From positions 1 to 7,126 of the forward strand of contig CAZDOD010000154.1 in the NCBI GenBank assembly GCA_964506935.1: a DNA stretch of 7,126 nucleotides, written 5' to 3'. Source of the DNA: CAZDOD01 sp964506935 (GTDB lineage Bacteria > Desulfobacterota > Zymogenia > Zymogenales > Zymogenaceae). Position numbers and translations under genes: made by a program. The notes beneath the pieces are model-generated. The model did no database searches. It saw only the letters and a list, made by a program, of their open reading frames with translations, and was not told the DNA's origin. Shown here piece by piece: positions 1 to 6,178 of the stretch (position 1 is its first letter; each line of letters begins with the position of its first letter).

Positions 1-11
1 CCAAAATCTAA

Positions 12-40
12 TTGACATAATCTATAAATTGAAATAGACT
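12..40 (+). promoter_or_regulatory. candidate sigma70 promoter of the V4R gene
   Basis: A perfect -35 hexamer TTGACA (12-17) is followed by a 17-base spacer and a -10-like TAGACT (35-40), which matches four of six consensus bases. Transcription would start near 47, leaving a leader of about 68 bases before the ATG at 115. The spacing and the exact -35 make this the best promoter candidate for the gene. The weak -10 could mean activator dependence, but that is inference. Confidence 0.55.
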
Positions 41-114
41 TTCTGTAAGTGAACTTTATTCAAATAGTTTCTTGGAACCAAAAACACTCTTAAACGTATT
101 AGAAGAGATTCAAC

Positions 115-735
115 ATGAGCATGAAAGACAAGTATCCGAACCAACTCTATTACATGTTACTTGTCACCGCAGAGGAGATTTTAGGCAAGAATGGCCTTAA
201 TTCAGTCCTCAACTACGCGGGGCTTCAAAAATTCATCGGGAACTACCCACCTTCTGATATGGAGGAGATTCATCCCTCTTCGGACTTCACAAAGATGATC
301 TCAAGTTTCTTGGATGTCATGGGTCAGAATGGAGCTAAGACCATACTTTTTAGAGGAGGGGTCAGGGGTTTCGAGATAATGTATGAGCAGTTCCCGGGGC
401 TCTTCAACATCGATGCCCTGAATATCCCCGATGGAGACACCGATTTGCTTTTTGAGGAATTCAAGCGTATTTACGGGATCATGGTTGACGCCTCGGTCCA
501 ACTGCAGGGGGACATCTTTAAATACTACGAAACCGATGACGGCGTCGCCCTTGAGATCTCCCCCTGCCATTGGTGTGAAGGGCTCAAATCGCCGAAACCT
601 ATATGTCACGCCCAGCGCGGCTTCCAGTTCGCCATTGCGAAGTGGATCACGAAAAAGGAAATAAAGGTTGAGGAGACACACTGCATCGCCACAGGCGATG
701 ACAAGTGTCGCTTCGTTATGCACCGGCCGAAGTGA
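115..735 (+). CDS. stand-alone V4R (4-vinyl reductase) domain sensor-like protein
   Basis: The 206-residue soluble protein has no signal peptide or membrane segment. Its C-terminal half matches the V4R fold found in BchJ-type proteins and in the effector domains of phenol-sensing regulators such as PoxR and DmpR. Visible motifs are SPCHWC (C151, C154), C164 in PICHAQRGF, then E187, C190, G194-D195, C198 and F200. The spacing C164-E187-C190-C198 equals the zinc-ligand spacing I recall for PoxR (C155, E178, C181, C189), so a structural zinc next to a small-molecule pocket is likely. The N-terminal 130 residues are mostly helical-looking, as in related small-molecule-binding domains. No DNA-binding, AAA+ or enzymatic partner domain is attached, so it is not a PoxR-type regulator by itself. 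The start at 115 has AGAAGAG at 101-107; a second in-frame ATG lies at 121. The gene appears monocistronic, with its own promoter and terminator. Its ligand and role (sensor, carrier or reductase-like) are unknown. Confidence 0.8.
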   Translation: MSMKDKYPNQLYYMLLVTAEEILGKNGLNSVLNYAGLQKFIGNYPPSDMEEIHPSSDFTKMISSFLDVMGQNGAKTILFRGGVRGFEIMYEQFPGLFNIDALNIPDGDTDLLFEEFKRIYGIMVDASVQLQGDIFKYYETDDGVALEISPCHWCEGLKSPKPICHAQRGFQFAIAKWITKKEIKVEETHCIATGDDKCRFVMHRPK

Positions 736-742
736 TTTTTTT
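708..742 (+). terminator. intrinsic terminator overlapping the V4R stop codon
   Basis: TCGCTTCG (708-715) pairs with CGAAGTGA (728-735) in an 8-bp stem containing one G:U pair and a 12-base loop. Seven T residues (736-742) follow immediately. The 3' arm contains the TGA stop at 733-735, so the hairpin is built from the last coding codons. It ends the V4R transcript before the convergent antiporter gene, whose stop lies 27 bases further on. On the other strand the stem is not followed by a T run, so it should work in one direction only. Confidence 0.6.
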
Positions 743-768
743 GCCTGTCTAAGTAATCACCAAACCTT

Positions 769-1716
769 TTATCGAATTAGAAATAGGATATAGCCGATAT
801 ATACTAATATCAGTATTGCGCCTTCCACACGATTTATAATAAAACCGCTTTTTGAGAGAGGTAAGACGAGTATCGAAACAAAAAGCATTATCAAGAGATC
901 GGAAAACCTGATTTCGCCCAAAACCATAGGGTAAACGAGGGTAGAGATCCCGATGATGGCAAGAATATTAAAAATATTCGAGCCGACTACATTGCCAATC
1001 GAGATATCACTTTCACCCTTTAATGATGCGACAACCGAAGTCGCGAGTTCCGGGAGGCTTGTGCCGAGGGCGACGATCGTAAGGCCGATGACCGCCTCAC
1101 TTATCCCCAAAGTCTCGGCGAAAGATATCGCACCGTGGACTAGAAGATCTGCACCTGCTATCAAGCACGCAAAACCAAAAAGTAAAAACAAGAATTCAAG
1201 CCAGATTTTTTTAGGAACCCTCTGGGGGACATCTATGGTCTCATCGAGTGTGTCTTTTTTACTGTTTCTCTTAGAAATGACAATATTATAAGCGCAATAA
1301 AGGATTATCCCCAAAAAGAGGATTAGACCCTCCAAACGACTCAATCTTTCGTCGAGAAGCATGGCGATAAGGGCGATCGACACTGCAATCATTATCGGTA
1401 TCTGAACTCGAACTATGTCCAGGGTTACCTTGAGGGGTCTTATCAGGGCCGAGAGCCCCAAAATTAGGGCGATATTACATATATTCGAGCCGATGACGTT
1501 ACCCAAGGAGATGGCGCTGTTTCCCTTTATTGCTGCGTTAAGGCTAACTAAAAGTTCGGGGCTGCTTGTACCAAAGGCAACAATGGTGAGCCCGATAACA
1601 AGGCGGGTAATACCAAACCTGAGGGCAAGAGAGACGCTCCCCCGAACGAGCAAATCGGCCCCGATGTATAATAATGCGAGGCCGAAAAATAGGAGAATTG
1701 CTATCGTTATATACAT
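769..1716 (-). CDS. sodium/calcium antiporter, CaCA family (YrbG type)
   Basis: This 315-residue inner-membrane protein has the inverted two-fold repeat of the Ca2+/cation antiporter superfamily, with about ten membrane helices. The first alpha repeat shows GTSSPE (49-54) and GNVIGSN (72-78). The second shows GTSLPE (218-223) and GNVVGSN (241-247). Glutamates E54 and E223 match the paired ion-binding glutamates of the archaeal exchanger NCX_Mj. Both halves also carry the family signature GADLLV (residues 19-24 and 188-193). A charged stretch at about 149-170 forms the short cytoplasmic loop between the halves; there is no large regulatory domain. The length is normal for prokaryotic members. 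It probably uses the sodium gradient to export calcium, although ion choice cannot be read from sequence alone. The ATG at 1716 is the only sensible start: an in-frame stop lies nine bases upstream and the first helix begins at once. No clear Shine-Dalgarno precedes it. It is divergent from the binding-protein/kinase operon and not evidently linked to it. Confidence 0.92.
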   Translation of the reverse strand: MYITIAILLFFGLALLYIGADLLVRGSVSLALRFGITRLVIGLTIVAFGTSSPELLVSLNAAIKGNSAISLGNVIGSNICNIALILGLSALIRPLKVTLDIVRVQIPIMIAVSIALIAMLLDERLSRLEGLILFLGIILYCAYNIVISKRNSKKDTLDETIDVPQRVPKKIWLEFLFLLFGFACLIAGADLLVHGAISFAETLGISEAVIGLTIVALGTSLPELATSVVASLKGESDISIGNVVGSNIFNILAIIGISTLVYPMVLGEIRFSDLLIMLFVSILVLPLSKSGFIINRVEGAILILVYIGYILFLIR

Positions 1717-1754
1717 ATCAACATATTAGCACATGTCAGAGTGAGTTTATCCTT

Positions 1755-1774
1755 GATGTATCGCGGATAACATC
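1755..1774. repeat. imperfect inverted repeat in the antiporter leader
   Basis: GATGTATC (1755-1762) faces GAT-A-ACATC (1766-1774) across the 3-base loop GCG, giving 8 base pairs with one bulged A. It starts 39 bases upstream of the antiporter ATG on the minus strand. It could be a hairpin in that messenger's leader or an operator. No T run follows it on either strand, so it is not a terminator. No known regulator motif is recognised. Confidence 0.35.
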
Positions 1775-1945
1775 ATGCCTGAAACGGGCTTAAGTTTGCT
1801 TATCATATATATCAGTATTTTATCGAAATTTAAAATAAAAAGTCGTCATCAGAAGAATTTGTATTAGATAGACTTTCGAGTATATTTGTAAGGATATATA
1901 GTGCCTTTGGTTGTAAGATAGAATGGTATTATAGAGAATCAAAAC

Positions 1946-1974
1946 TTGCGTCAAATATCTTATTTTAGTAAAAT
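1946..1974 (+). promoter_or_regulatory. candidate sigma70 promoter of the binding-protein/kinase operon
   Basis: TTGCGT (1946-1951) and TAAAAT (1969-1974) are separated by exactly 17 bases. The -10 matches five of six consensus bases and the -35 three of six. Transcription would start near 1981, giving a leader of about 50 bases. The ATG at 2032 is preceded by AAGG at 2018-2021 with a 10-base spacing, and by a closer purine run (GAGA). No obvious operator palindrome overlaps the promoter. Confidence 0.45.
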
Positions 1975-2031
1975 GTTAAAGTTGTAGCATTTTTTTCCAA
2001 TTGTTACTCAATCAGATAAGGTAAAAGAGAC

Positions 2032-3129
2032 ATGAGTTATTCTATTTCTTCACTCGTTAAGAAGGTGGCGCCTCTCTCTGTAATATTTATGTCACTCCTG
2101 ATCGCATTTTCTGCAACGTTCTTTCAAGGGTGCCAGAACGGGAAGGGCAAAGATAAAGAGCTCTCTCCAACCCTTACCATCTTCAACTGGGAAGAATACA
2201 TCGATATGGATGTAGTAAAGGAGTTTGAGGAAAAGTATGGTGTCGATGTTACTATCGAATACTTCGAAAATGAGGACGAGATGATGAGCCTTATCCAATC
2301 GAGTCCGGAGAAGTACGATTTGACAATAGCCAGCGATAGCATAGTAGTAACTATGACAAAGTTAGGACTCTTGGCGAGATTGAACACCGAGAATATCCCA
2401 AATATCTCAATAGTAGACACAACCATTGCCAAATCACCCAACTCCATGGGTATGAAATACTCGATTCCATATGTATGGGGAACCTCTGGTATTGCGATAA
2501 ACAGGAGATATGTTAAAGATGAGGATATAGGATGGGAAATCCTTTTCGACGAGAGATTTTCCGGGAGAATCGACATGCTCGACGATATCCAGGAGGATTT
2601 CGCTGCAGCCCTAAAAATATTGGGGGTATCTATCAACACTACCGATTTGAAAACACTGGAGAAGGCCGAAGGCCTGTTATTAGAACAGAAGAAGATCATC
2701 CGGGGATACTTTAGCTCCTCTGAGATACAAAAACACCTTGAGGAGGGCTCTACTCATATAGCCTATCTCTACAGTAGTGACAGCCTTATGGCTATTGAGA
2801 ACAATATGGATATTGAATATCTGGTGCCGGTTTCCGGTGCCCCCATCTGGATGGATAGCTGGGTCATCCCCGCCACGGCCAAAAATAAATACACTGCCGA
2901 GGTCTTCATCAATTTCATCCTGGAGCCTGAAAACATCGCAAGGATATCGAATTTCATCTGGTGCGCTAATGCCGTACCAAAATCGAAAAAGTATTTGGAT
3001 GAAGAGCTTCTAGAATCAAAGGAAATATACCTCCCCAAATCACTCTTGGATAAGTGTGAGTTTTACAGTCCTTTGAATTACGAAACAAACAAATTCATGA
3101 ACAGGGTATGGTTTCAACTAAAGAAATAA
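2032..3129 (+). CDS. PotD-like polyamine-binding lipoprotein, probable sensory partner of the downstream kinase
   Basis: The 365-residue protein belongs to the PotD/PotF family of periplasmic spermidine/putrescine binding proteins. The N-terminus has a basic end (K10, K11), a hydrophobic core (about 12-31) and a lipobox-like FQGC ending at C34, followed by a polar linker. Family landmarks are FNWEEYI (51-57), IPYVWGTSGIAINR (145-158), DDIQEDF (184-190) and WMDSWVIP (273-280). By hand alignment with E. coli PotD, the residues matching W34, S83, D168, E171, W255, D257 and Q327 are kept as W53, S101, D185, E188, W273, D275 and Q362. The positions of T35, Y85, W229 and Y293 are changed (E54, S103, Y247, and a Cys or Asn at 311-313). 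An amine ligand is therefore likely, but specificity may differ from spermidine. No ABC permease or ATPase gene is adjacent. Instead the last 22 bases overlap the sensor kinase start, which suggests ligand delivery to a sensor, as with NspS and MbaA in Vibrio cholerae. It could still serve an unlinked transporter. Confidence 0.85.
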   Translation: MSYSISSLVKKVAPLSVIFMSLLIAFSATFFQGCQNGKGKDKELSPTLTIFNWEEYIDMDVVKEFEEKYGVDVTIEYFENEDEMMSLIQSSPEKYDLTIASDSIVVTMTKLGLLARLNTENIPNISIVDTTIAKSPNSMGMKYSIPYVWGTSGIAINRRYVKDEDIGWEILFDERFSGRIDMLDDIQEDFAAALKILGVSINTTDLKTLEKAEGLLLEQKKIIRGYFSSSEIQKHLEEGSTHIAYLYSSDSLMAIENNMDIEYLVPVSGAPIWMDSWVIPATAKNKYTAEVFINFILEPENIARISNFIWCANAVPKSKKYLDEELLESKEIYLPKSLLDKCEFYSPLNYETNKFMNRVWFQLKK

Positions 3130-5786
3130 AAAGAGGGAGATCCATAAGGCACGACCTTTTTCTAATAATTTTCCTGGTCGCCGTTTTGCCGCTCGCCATA
3201 TATTTGTTTTTTGATTTCCTTTCCTTAAGTGCCAGAATTAAAAGGGATACTCATAGGGACTTTCTGGAAACGGCGGAAAACGTAAAGGAAGAAATCAATG
3301 TTATTCTCCTGAATCGATATAAGGATTTAATCCTGTTATCTGAAAATCCCATTCTAAAATCCCCAAAATACACCCCTGAAGAGAAAATAGCCGAAATGAA
3401 CAAGGTCCAGGATTATTACAAATACTTCAAAGATATAATCCTGATGGACGTCTCAGGATCAATTATTCTATCCACAACCTACTCATTCCACTCCGACTTG
3501 AGCAAAACCAGTTGGTTTTACGAGGCTGCCAAGGGAAACGGTGTCATAACAAACCCATACAAAGTTCTTGAAGGTAATAAACTAAATATTAGCTTTTTCG
3601 TGCCCGTTGTCTTCAACGAAAAAATAATTTATGTGCTTTCGGCCCAGATGGATATGGAAAAGGTATGGGAAATGACCGATCGTGTAAATATTGGAAAATC
3701 CGGTTATATAATAATCCTCAACAAATTCGGAAACATCCTGGCCCACCCCAATAAAGACCTGATTTTCGAGAAGTTTCAAGGAATAGACAGATTAGACGAT
3801 AAGAGCCTTATCGAAGAAACTGATTTCGATAAAAACTTTTATTTTACCGATGATTCCGGCGAAAAATATGTCGGCTCTTTCACAATATTGGATGAGGAAT
3901 CGAAGTATTTATCAAATCCACTGTTCATCTTGGCGGTTCAGCCGAAAAAAGAGGCCTATTCATTATCGAATTACGTAATTATTCGGGACCTCGTACAGAT
4001 CTTAGTACTGGCATCCCTCATAATAATAGTCAGCCTTTACTTTTCAACCAGGATAATAAGACCTATTGAGACCATCATAGGTGGAACTAAAGAGATCACC
4101 CAGGGTAAAATGGGCGCCACCATAGATGTCAAAAGCTGGGAAGAATTTAACAGCATAGCTCTGGCCTTTAATGATATGAGTACAAAACTTGAGAAATATA
4201 CGAGAGAGCTAAAAAGCTATGAAAAGGAATTAGAAGATAAAGTTGAGGAGAAGACCGCAGAGCTTTTAAAATCCGAAGAGAAGTTTCGCGATTTCTTTGA
4301 GACCTCAAGGGACGTCGTTTTTCTAAGTACATTAAAAGGAGGATTTGTAGAGATCAATAAAGCGGCGGAGGAACTCTTCGGATATTCCAGGAGCGAACTC
4401 CTCGAAATGGATATTTTCGATCTCTATGCCGACAAGAAGATCAGGGAAATAGGACTCCAGTTACTAAACGAAATTGGCTTCATTCAAGATTTAGAAGTGG
4501 TTTATAAGAGTAAAGACGGCATATTGATAAACTGTCTTATTACGGCGACCCTCAGAAAAGACAAAGACGGCAATATCATCGGATACCAGGGGATAATCAG
4601 AGATATTACCGATAAGAAAAAACTCGAAAAGCAGATCATGGCGACTCAAAAGATGGAGGCGATAGGCTCGCTCGCCGGGGGTATAGCCCACAATTTTAAC
4701 AACATACTCGTAGGAATCATGGGTTATTCGGAATATCTCTCATCTAAAAAAGGGGAGGACGACCCCGATTATAAGGCGCTAAAAACAATACACGAGGCTA
4801 CCATAAGGGCCTCAGAGCTTACCCGACAGCTCTTGAATATTGCCCGGAGGGAAGAGTACAGGCGTCAAGAGGTGAGCCTAAACGATATAATAAGAAGAGC
4901 ACTATCTCTTGTAGCCGGCACCTTCGACAAATCTATAGAGATCGAGACACACCTATCTGGGGATCTCTCGATAATCGAGGGTGATATGGGGCAGCTCGAG
5001 CAATGTGTCCTCAACCTTTGCATCAACGCCAGAGATGCAATGCCAGAAGGTGGAAGGCTGATAGTTGAAACTTTCAATCAGAGACTCGATGAAAATTTTA
5101 TAAAGACCCATGTCGGCGTCCTTGTGGGAGACTATATCGTTTTATCGATTTCCGATAACGGAAGGGGTATTTCGCCCGAGATAAAGGAACACATCTTTGA
5201 ACCGTTTTTTACGACAAAGGAGGACAAAGGGGGGACGGGGATGGGGCTTTCGACGGTATACGGAATAGTCAAGAATCACGGGGGGCTTGTTACCGTATAT
5301 AGTGAGGAAGGGGAGGGTAGCACGTTCAAACTCTATTTACCAACGGTTGAGGGTGCAATAGAAGCAGTTACTCCTGTCGTTGAAAGGGTGGGGTTCGGGG
5401 GGGACGAGACGATCCTCATAATCGACGATGAGCCGATAGTCAAAGATATGTTGGGAGATTATCTTAAGGATAAAGGGTATCAGGTATTTTTCGCTGAAAA
5501 CGGACAAGAGGGGATAGAGATTTTCTCCCAAAGTAAGGATGAGATAGATCTCGTCGTCCTAGATCTCATAATGCCGAAGCTGGGTGGAAAAGAGGCGTTT
5601 TTTAGACTCAAGGAGATCGATCCTGACGTGAAGGTGCTTTTTACCTCGGGCTATAGTGAAAACGGGCAGGCGTATGAAATCCTCGAACTTAGTGCAGAAG
5701 GATTCATGCAGAAACCATTTCCGCTTAGGGAATTTGCCGAGAAGATCAGGGAAATATTAGATAGGAAGGCGGAACGAGATAGCTGA
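3108..5786 (+). CDS. hybrid sensor histidine kinase (dCache-HAMP-PAS-HisKA-HATPase-receiver)
   Basis: The 892-residue inner-membrane kinase has these parts: TM1 (about 16-38); a periplasmic double-Cache domain (about 40-285, with WFYEAAKGNG at 136-145 and GYIIILNKFGNILAHP at 199-214); TM2 (about 289-313); HAMP (about 313-365); a charged coiled coil (about 358-392); PAS (about 392-505); HisKA with phospho-acceptor H528 in AGGIAHNFNN; and HATPase_c with N636/N640, the G1 box DNGRGI (683-688) and the G2 box GGTGMGL (708-714). A C-terminal receiver follows, with D773/D774, phospho-acceptor D819, T846 and K869. All catalytic residues are present, so it should autophosphorylate at H528 and pass phosphate to D819. 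There is no HPt or output domain, so a partner protein is needed. Residue 529 is Asn where many HisKA kinases have Asp or Glu. The ATG at 3108 lies inside the upstream gene in another frame. AGGG sits only one base before it, so translation is probably coupled. The next in-frame Met (residue 98) would remove TM1, which supports this start. The signal sensed is inferred from the PotD-like neighbour. Confidence 0.93.
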   Translation: MVSTKEIKRGRSIRHDLFLIIFLVAVLPLAIYLFFDFLSLSARIKRDTHRDFLETAENVKEEINVILLNRYKDLILLSENPILKSPKYTPEEKIAEMNKVQDYYKYFKDIILMDVSGSIILSTTYSFHSDLSKTSWFYEAAKGNGVITNPYKVLEGNKLNISFFVPVVFNEKIIYVLSAQMDMEKVWEMTDRVNIGKSGYIIILNKFGNILAHPNKDLIFEKFQGIDRLDDKSLIEETDFDKNFYFTDDSGEKYVGSFTILDEESKYLSNPLFILAVQPKKEAYSLSNYVIIRDLVQILVLASLIIIVSLYFSTRIIRPIETIIGGTKEITQGKMGATIDVKSWEEFNSIALAFNDMSTKLEKYTRELKSYEKELEDKVEEKTAELLKSEEKFRDFFETSRDVVFLSTLKGGFVEINKAAEELFGYSRSELLEMDIFDLYADKKIREIGLQLLNEIGFIQDLEVVYKSKDGILINCLITATLRKDKDGNIIGYQGIIRDITDKKKLEKQIMATQKMEAIGSLAGGIAHNFNNILVGIMGYSEYLSSKKGEDDPDYKALKTIHEATIRASELTRQLLNIARREEYRRQEVSLNDIIRRALSLVAGTFDKSIEIETHLSGDLSIIEGDMGQLEQCVLNLCINARDAMPEGGRLIVETFNQRLDENFIKTHVGVLVGDYIVLSISDNGRGISPEIKEHIFEPFFTTKEDKGGTGMGLSTVYGIVKNHGGLVTVYSEEGEGSTFKLYLPTVEGAIEAVTPVVERVGFGGDETILIIDDEPIVKDMLGDYLKDKGYQVFFAENGQEGIEIFSQSKDEIDLVVLDLIMPKLGGKEAFFRLKEIDPDVKVLFTSGYSENGQAYEILELSAEGFMQKPFPLREFAEKIREILDRKAERDS

Positions 5787-5948
5787 GATTCCACAAACCG
5801 CCCGATATCGATAAATAGAATGACTAAAACCAAAAACTTTGCTGTTACCCTTCGATGAAGAATACGGGGCAATATTGGGAAAGAAGGCTAGGATATCTAG
5901 AAGGAATATATTAATGTTTTTGGTGGTGATTAATCAAAAAATTTATGA

Positions 5949-5977
5949 TTGATTTTACTTATAAGTTATGATATAAG
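5949..5977 (+). promoter_or_regulatory. candidate promoter with a palindrome in the spacer, upstream of ferritin
   Basis: TTGATT (5949-5954) and TATAAG (5972-5977) are 17 bases apart. The perfect 10-base palindrome ACTTATAAGT (5957-5966) sits between them, and another, TGATTAATCA (5927-5936), lies 12 bases upstream of the -35. A repressor at the spacer palindrome would block RNA polymerase. The sequence does not match PerR, Fur or FNR consensus sites well, so no regulator is named. Confidence 0.3.
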
Positions 5978-6166
5978 AAATAGTAATAGAGAACCAAAGA
6001 CGAATATATCGCTTACTCTTTTACTTCAACTCCTCATTACAGCTAAAAGTACCTCATCACAAAGTATTAATATCTCAAATTCATGATGATATTCTTAAGC
6101 ACAACTCAAAAGCCAATACTGTATTTTTTTGGCTACTAATCAACGGATCATAAAAAAATTTCTAAT

Positions 6167-6173
6167 AGGAGGT
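6167..6173 (+). promoter_or_regulatory. strong ribosome binding site of the ferritin gene
   Basis: AGGAGGT lies 5 bases before the ATG at 6179 and is the best Shine-Dalgarno sequence in the window. It decides the start in favour of 6179 over the in-frame ATG at 6209, which begins the conserved region (MDVNELI) but has no comparable site. It suggests high translation of the ferritin. Confidence 0.8.
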
Positions 6174-6178
6174 AAAAA

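Larger units (their letters stand above)
1717..2031. other. divergent intergenic region (315 bases)
   Basis: This AT-rich gap separates the minus-strand antiporter from the plus-strand binding-protein gene and should hold the promoters of both. It contains an imperfect hairpin at 1755-1774 and a plausible plus-strand promoter at 1946-1974. A second -10-like TATTAT at 1927-1932 has no -35 at good spacing. For the antiporter I see only AT-rich possibilities around 1800-1840 and no convincing hexamer pair. I find no small gene with a ribosome binding site and no recognisable riboswitch. Confidence 0.6.
5787..6178. other. AT-rich intergenic region before the ferritin gene (392 bases)
   Basis: I find no convincing gene here. 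Two 12-codon frames (starting at 5820 and 5914) lack support. The kinase gene has no clear intrinsic terminator after its stop. Short palindromes include CGATATCG (5803-5810), TGATTAATCA (5927-5936) and ACTTATAAGT (5957-5966). A spaced inverted repeat pairs AATATC (6069-6074) with GATATT (6088-6093). The only promoter candidate I can place is at 5949-5977, which implies a ferritin leader of nearly 200 bases. In DNA this AT-rich, small palindromes arise by chance, so their meaning is uncertain. Confidence 0.55.

Noticed and set aside
301..723. 140-codon minus-strand frame opposite the V4R gene
   Set aside because: The plus-strand V4R motifs explain this DNA; the antisense product shows no domain and has no ribosome binding site.
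953..1729. Two plus-strand frames of 104-112 codons inside the antiporter gene
   Set aside because: Both are antisense to the two conserved alpha repeats of the antiporter; their similarity to each other merely reflects the internal duplication of the real gene.
1717..1860. yybP-ykoY (manganese) riboswitch in the antiporter leader
   Set aside because: I could not find the conserved internal loops of that riboswitch; only a small bulged hairpin is visible.
2124..2699. 191-codon open frame on the minus strand inside the binding-protein gene
   Set aside because: It lies fully antisense to a gene with clear PotD-family motifs, and its translation resembles no family known to me. It is a shadow frame.
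5820..5858. Short frame of 12 codons after the kinase gene as a small peptide
   Set aside because: There is no Shine-Dalgarno sequence and no distinctive composition; chance is the simpler explanation.
5927..5954. FNR/CRP-like operator (TTGAT-N4-ATCAA)
   Set aside because: The half-sites TTGAT and ATCAA are present, but in the wrong order and spacing.
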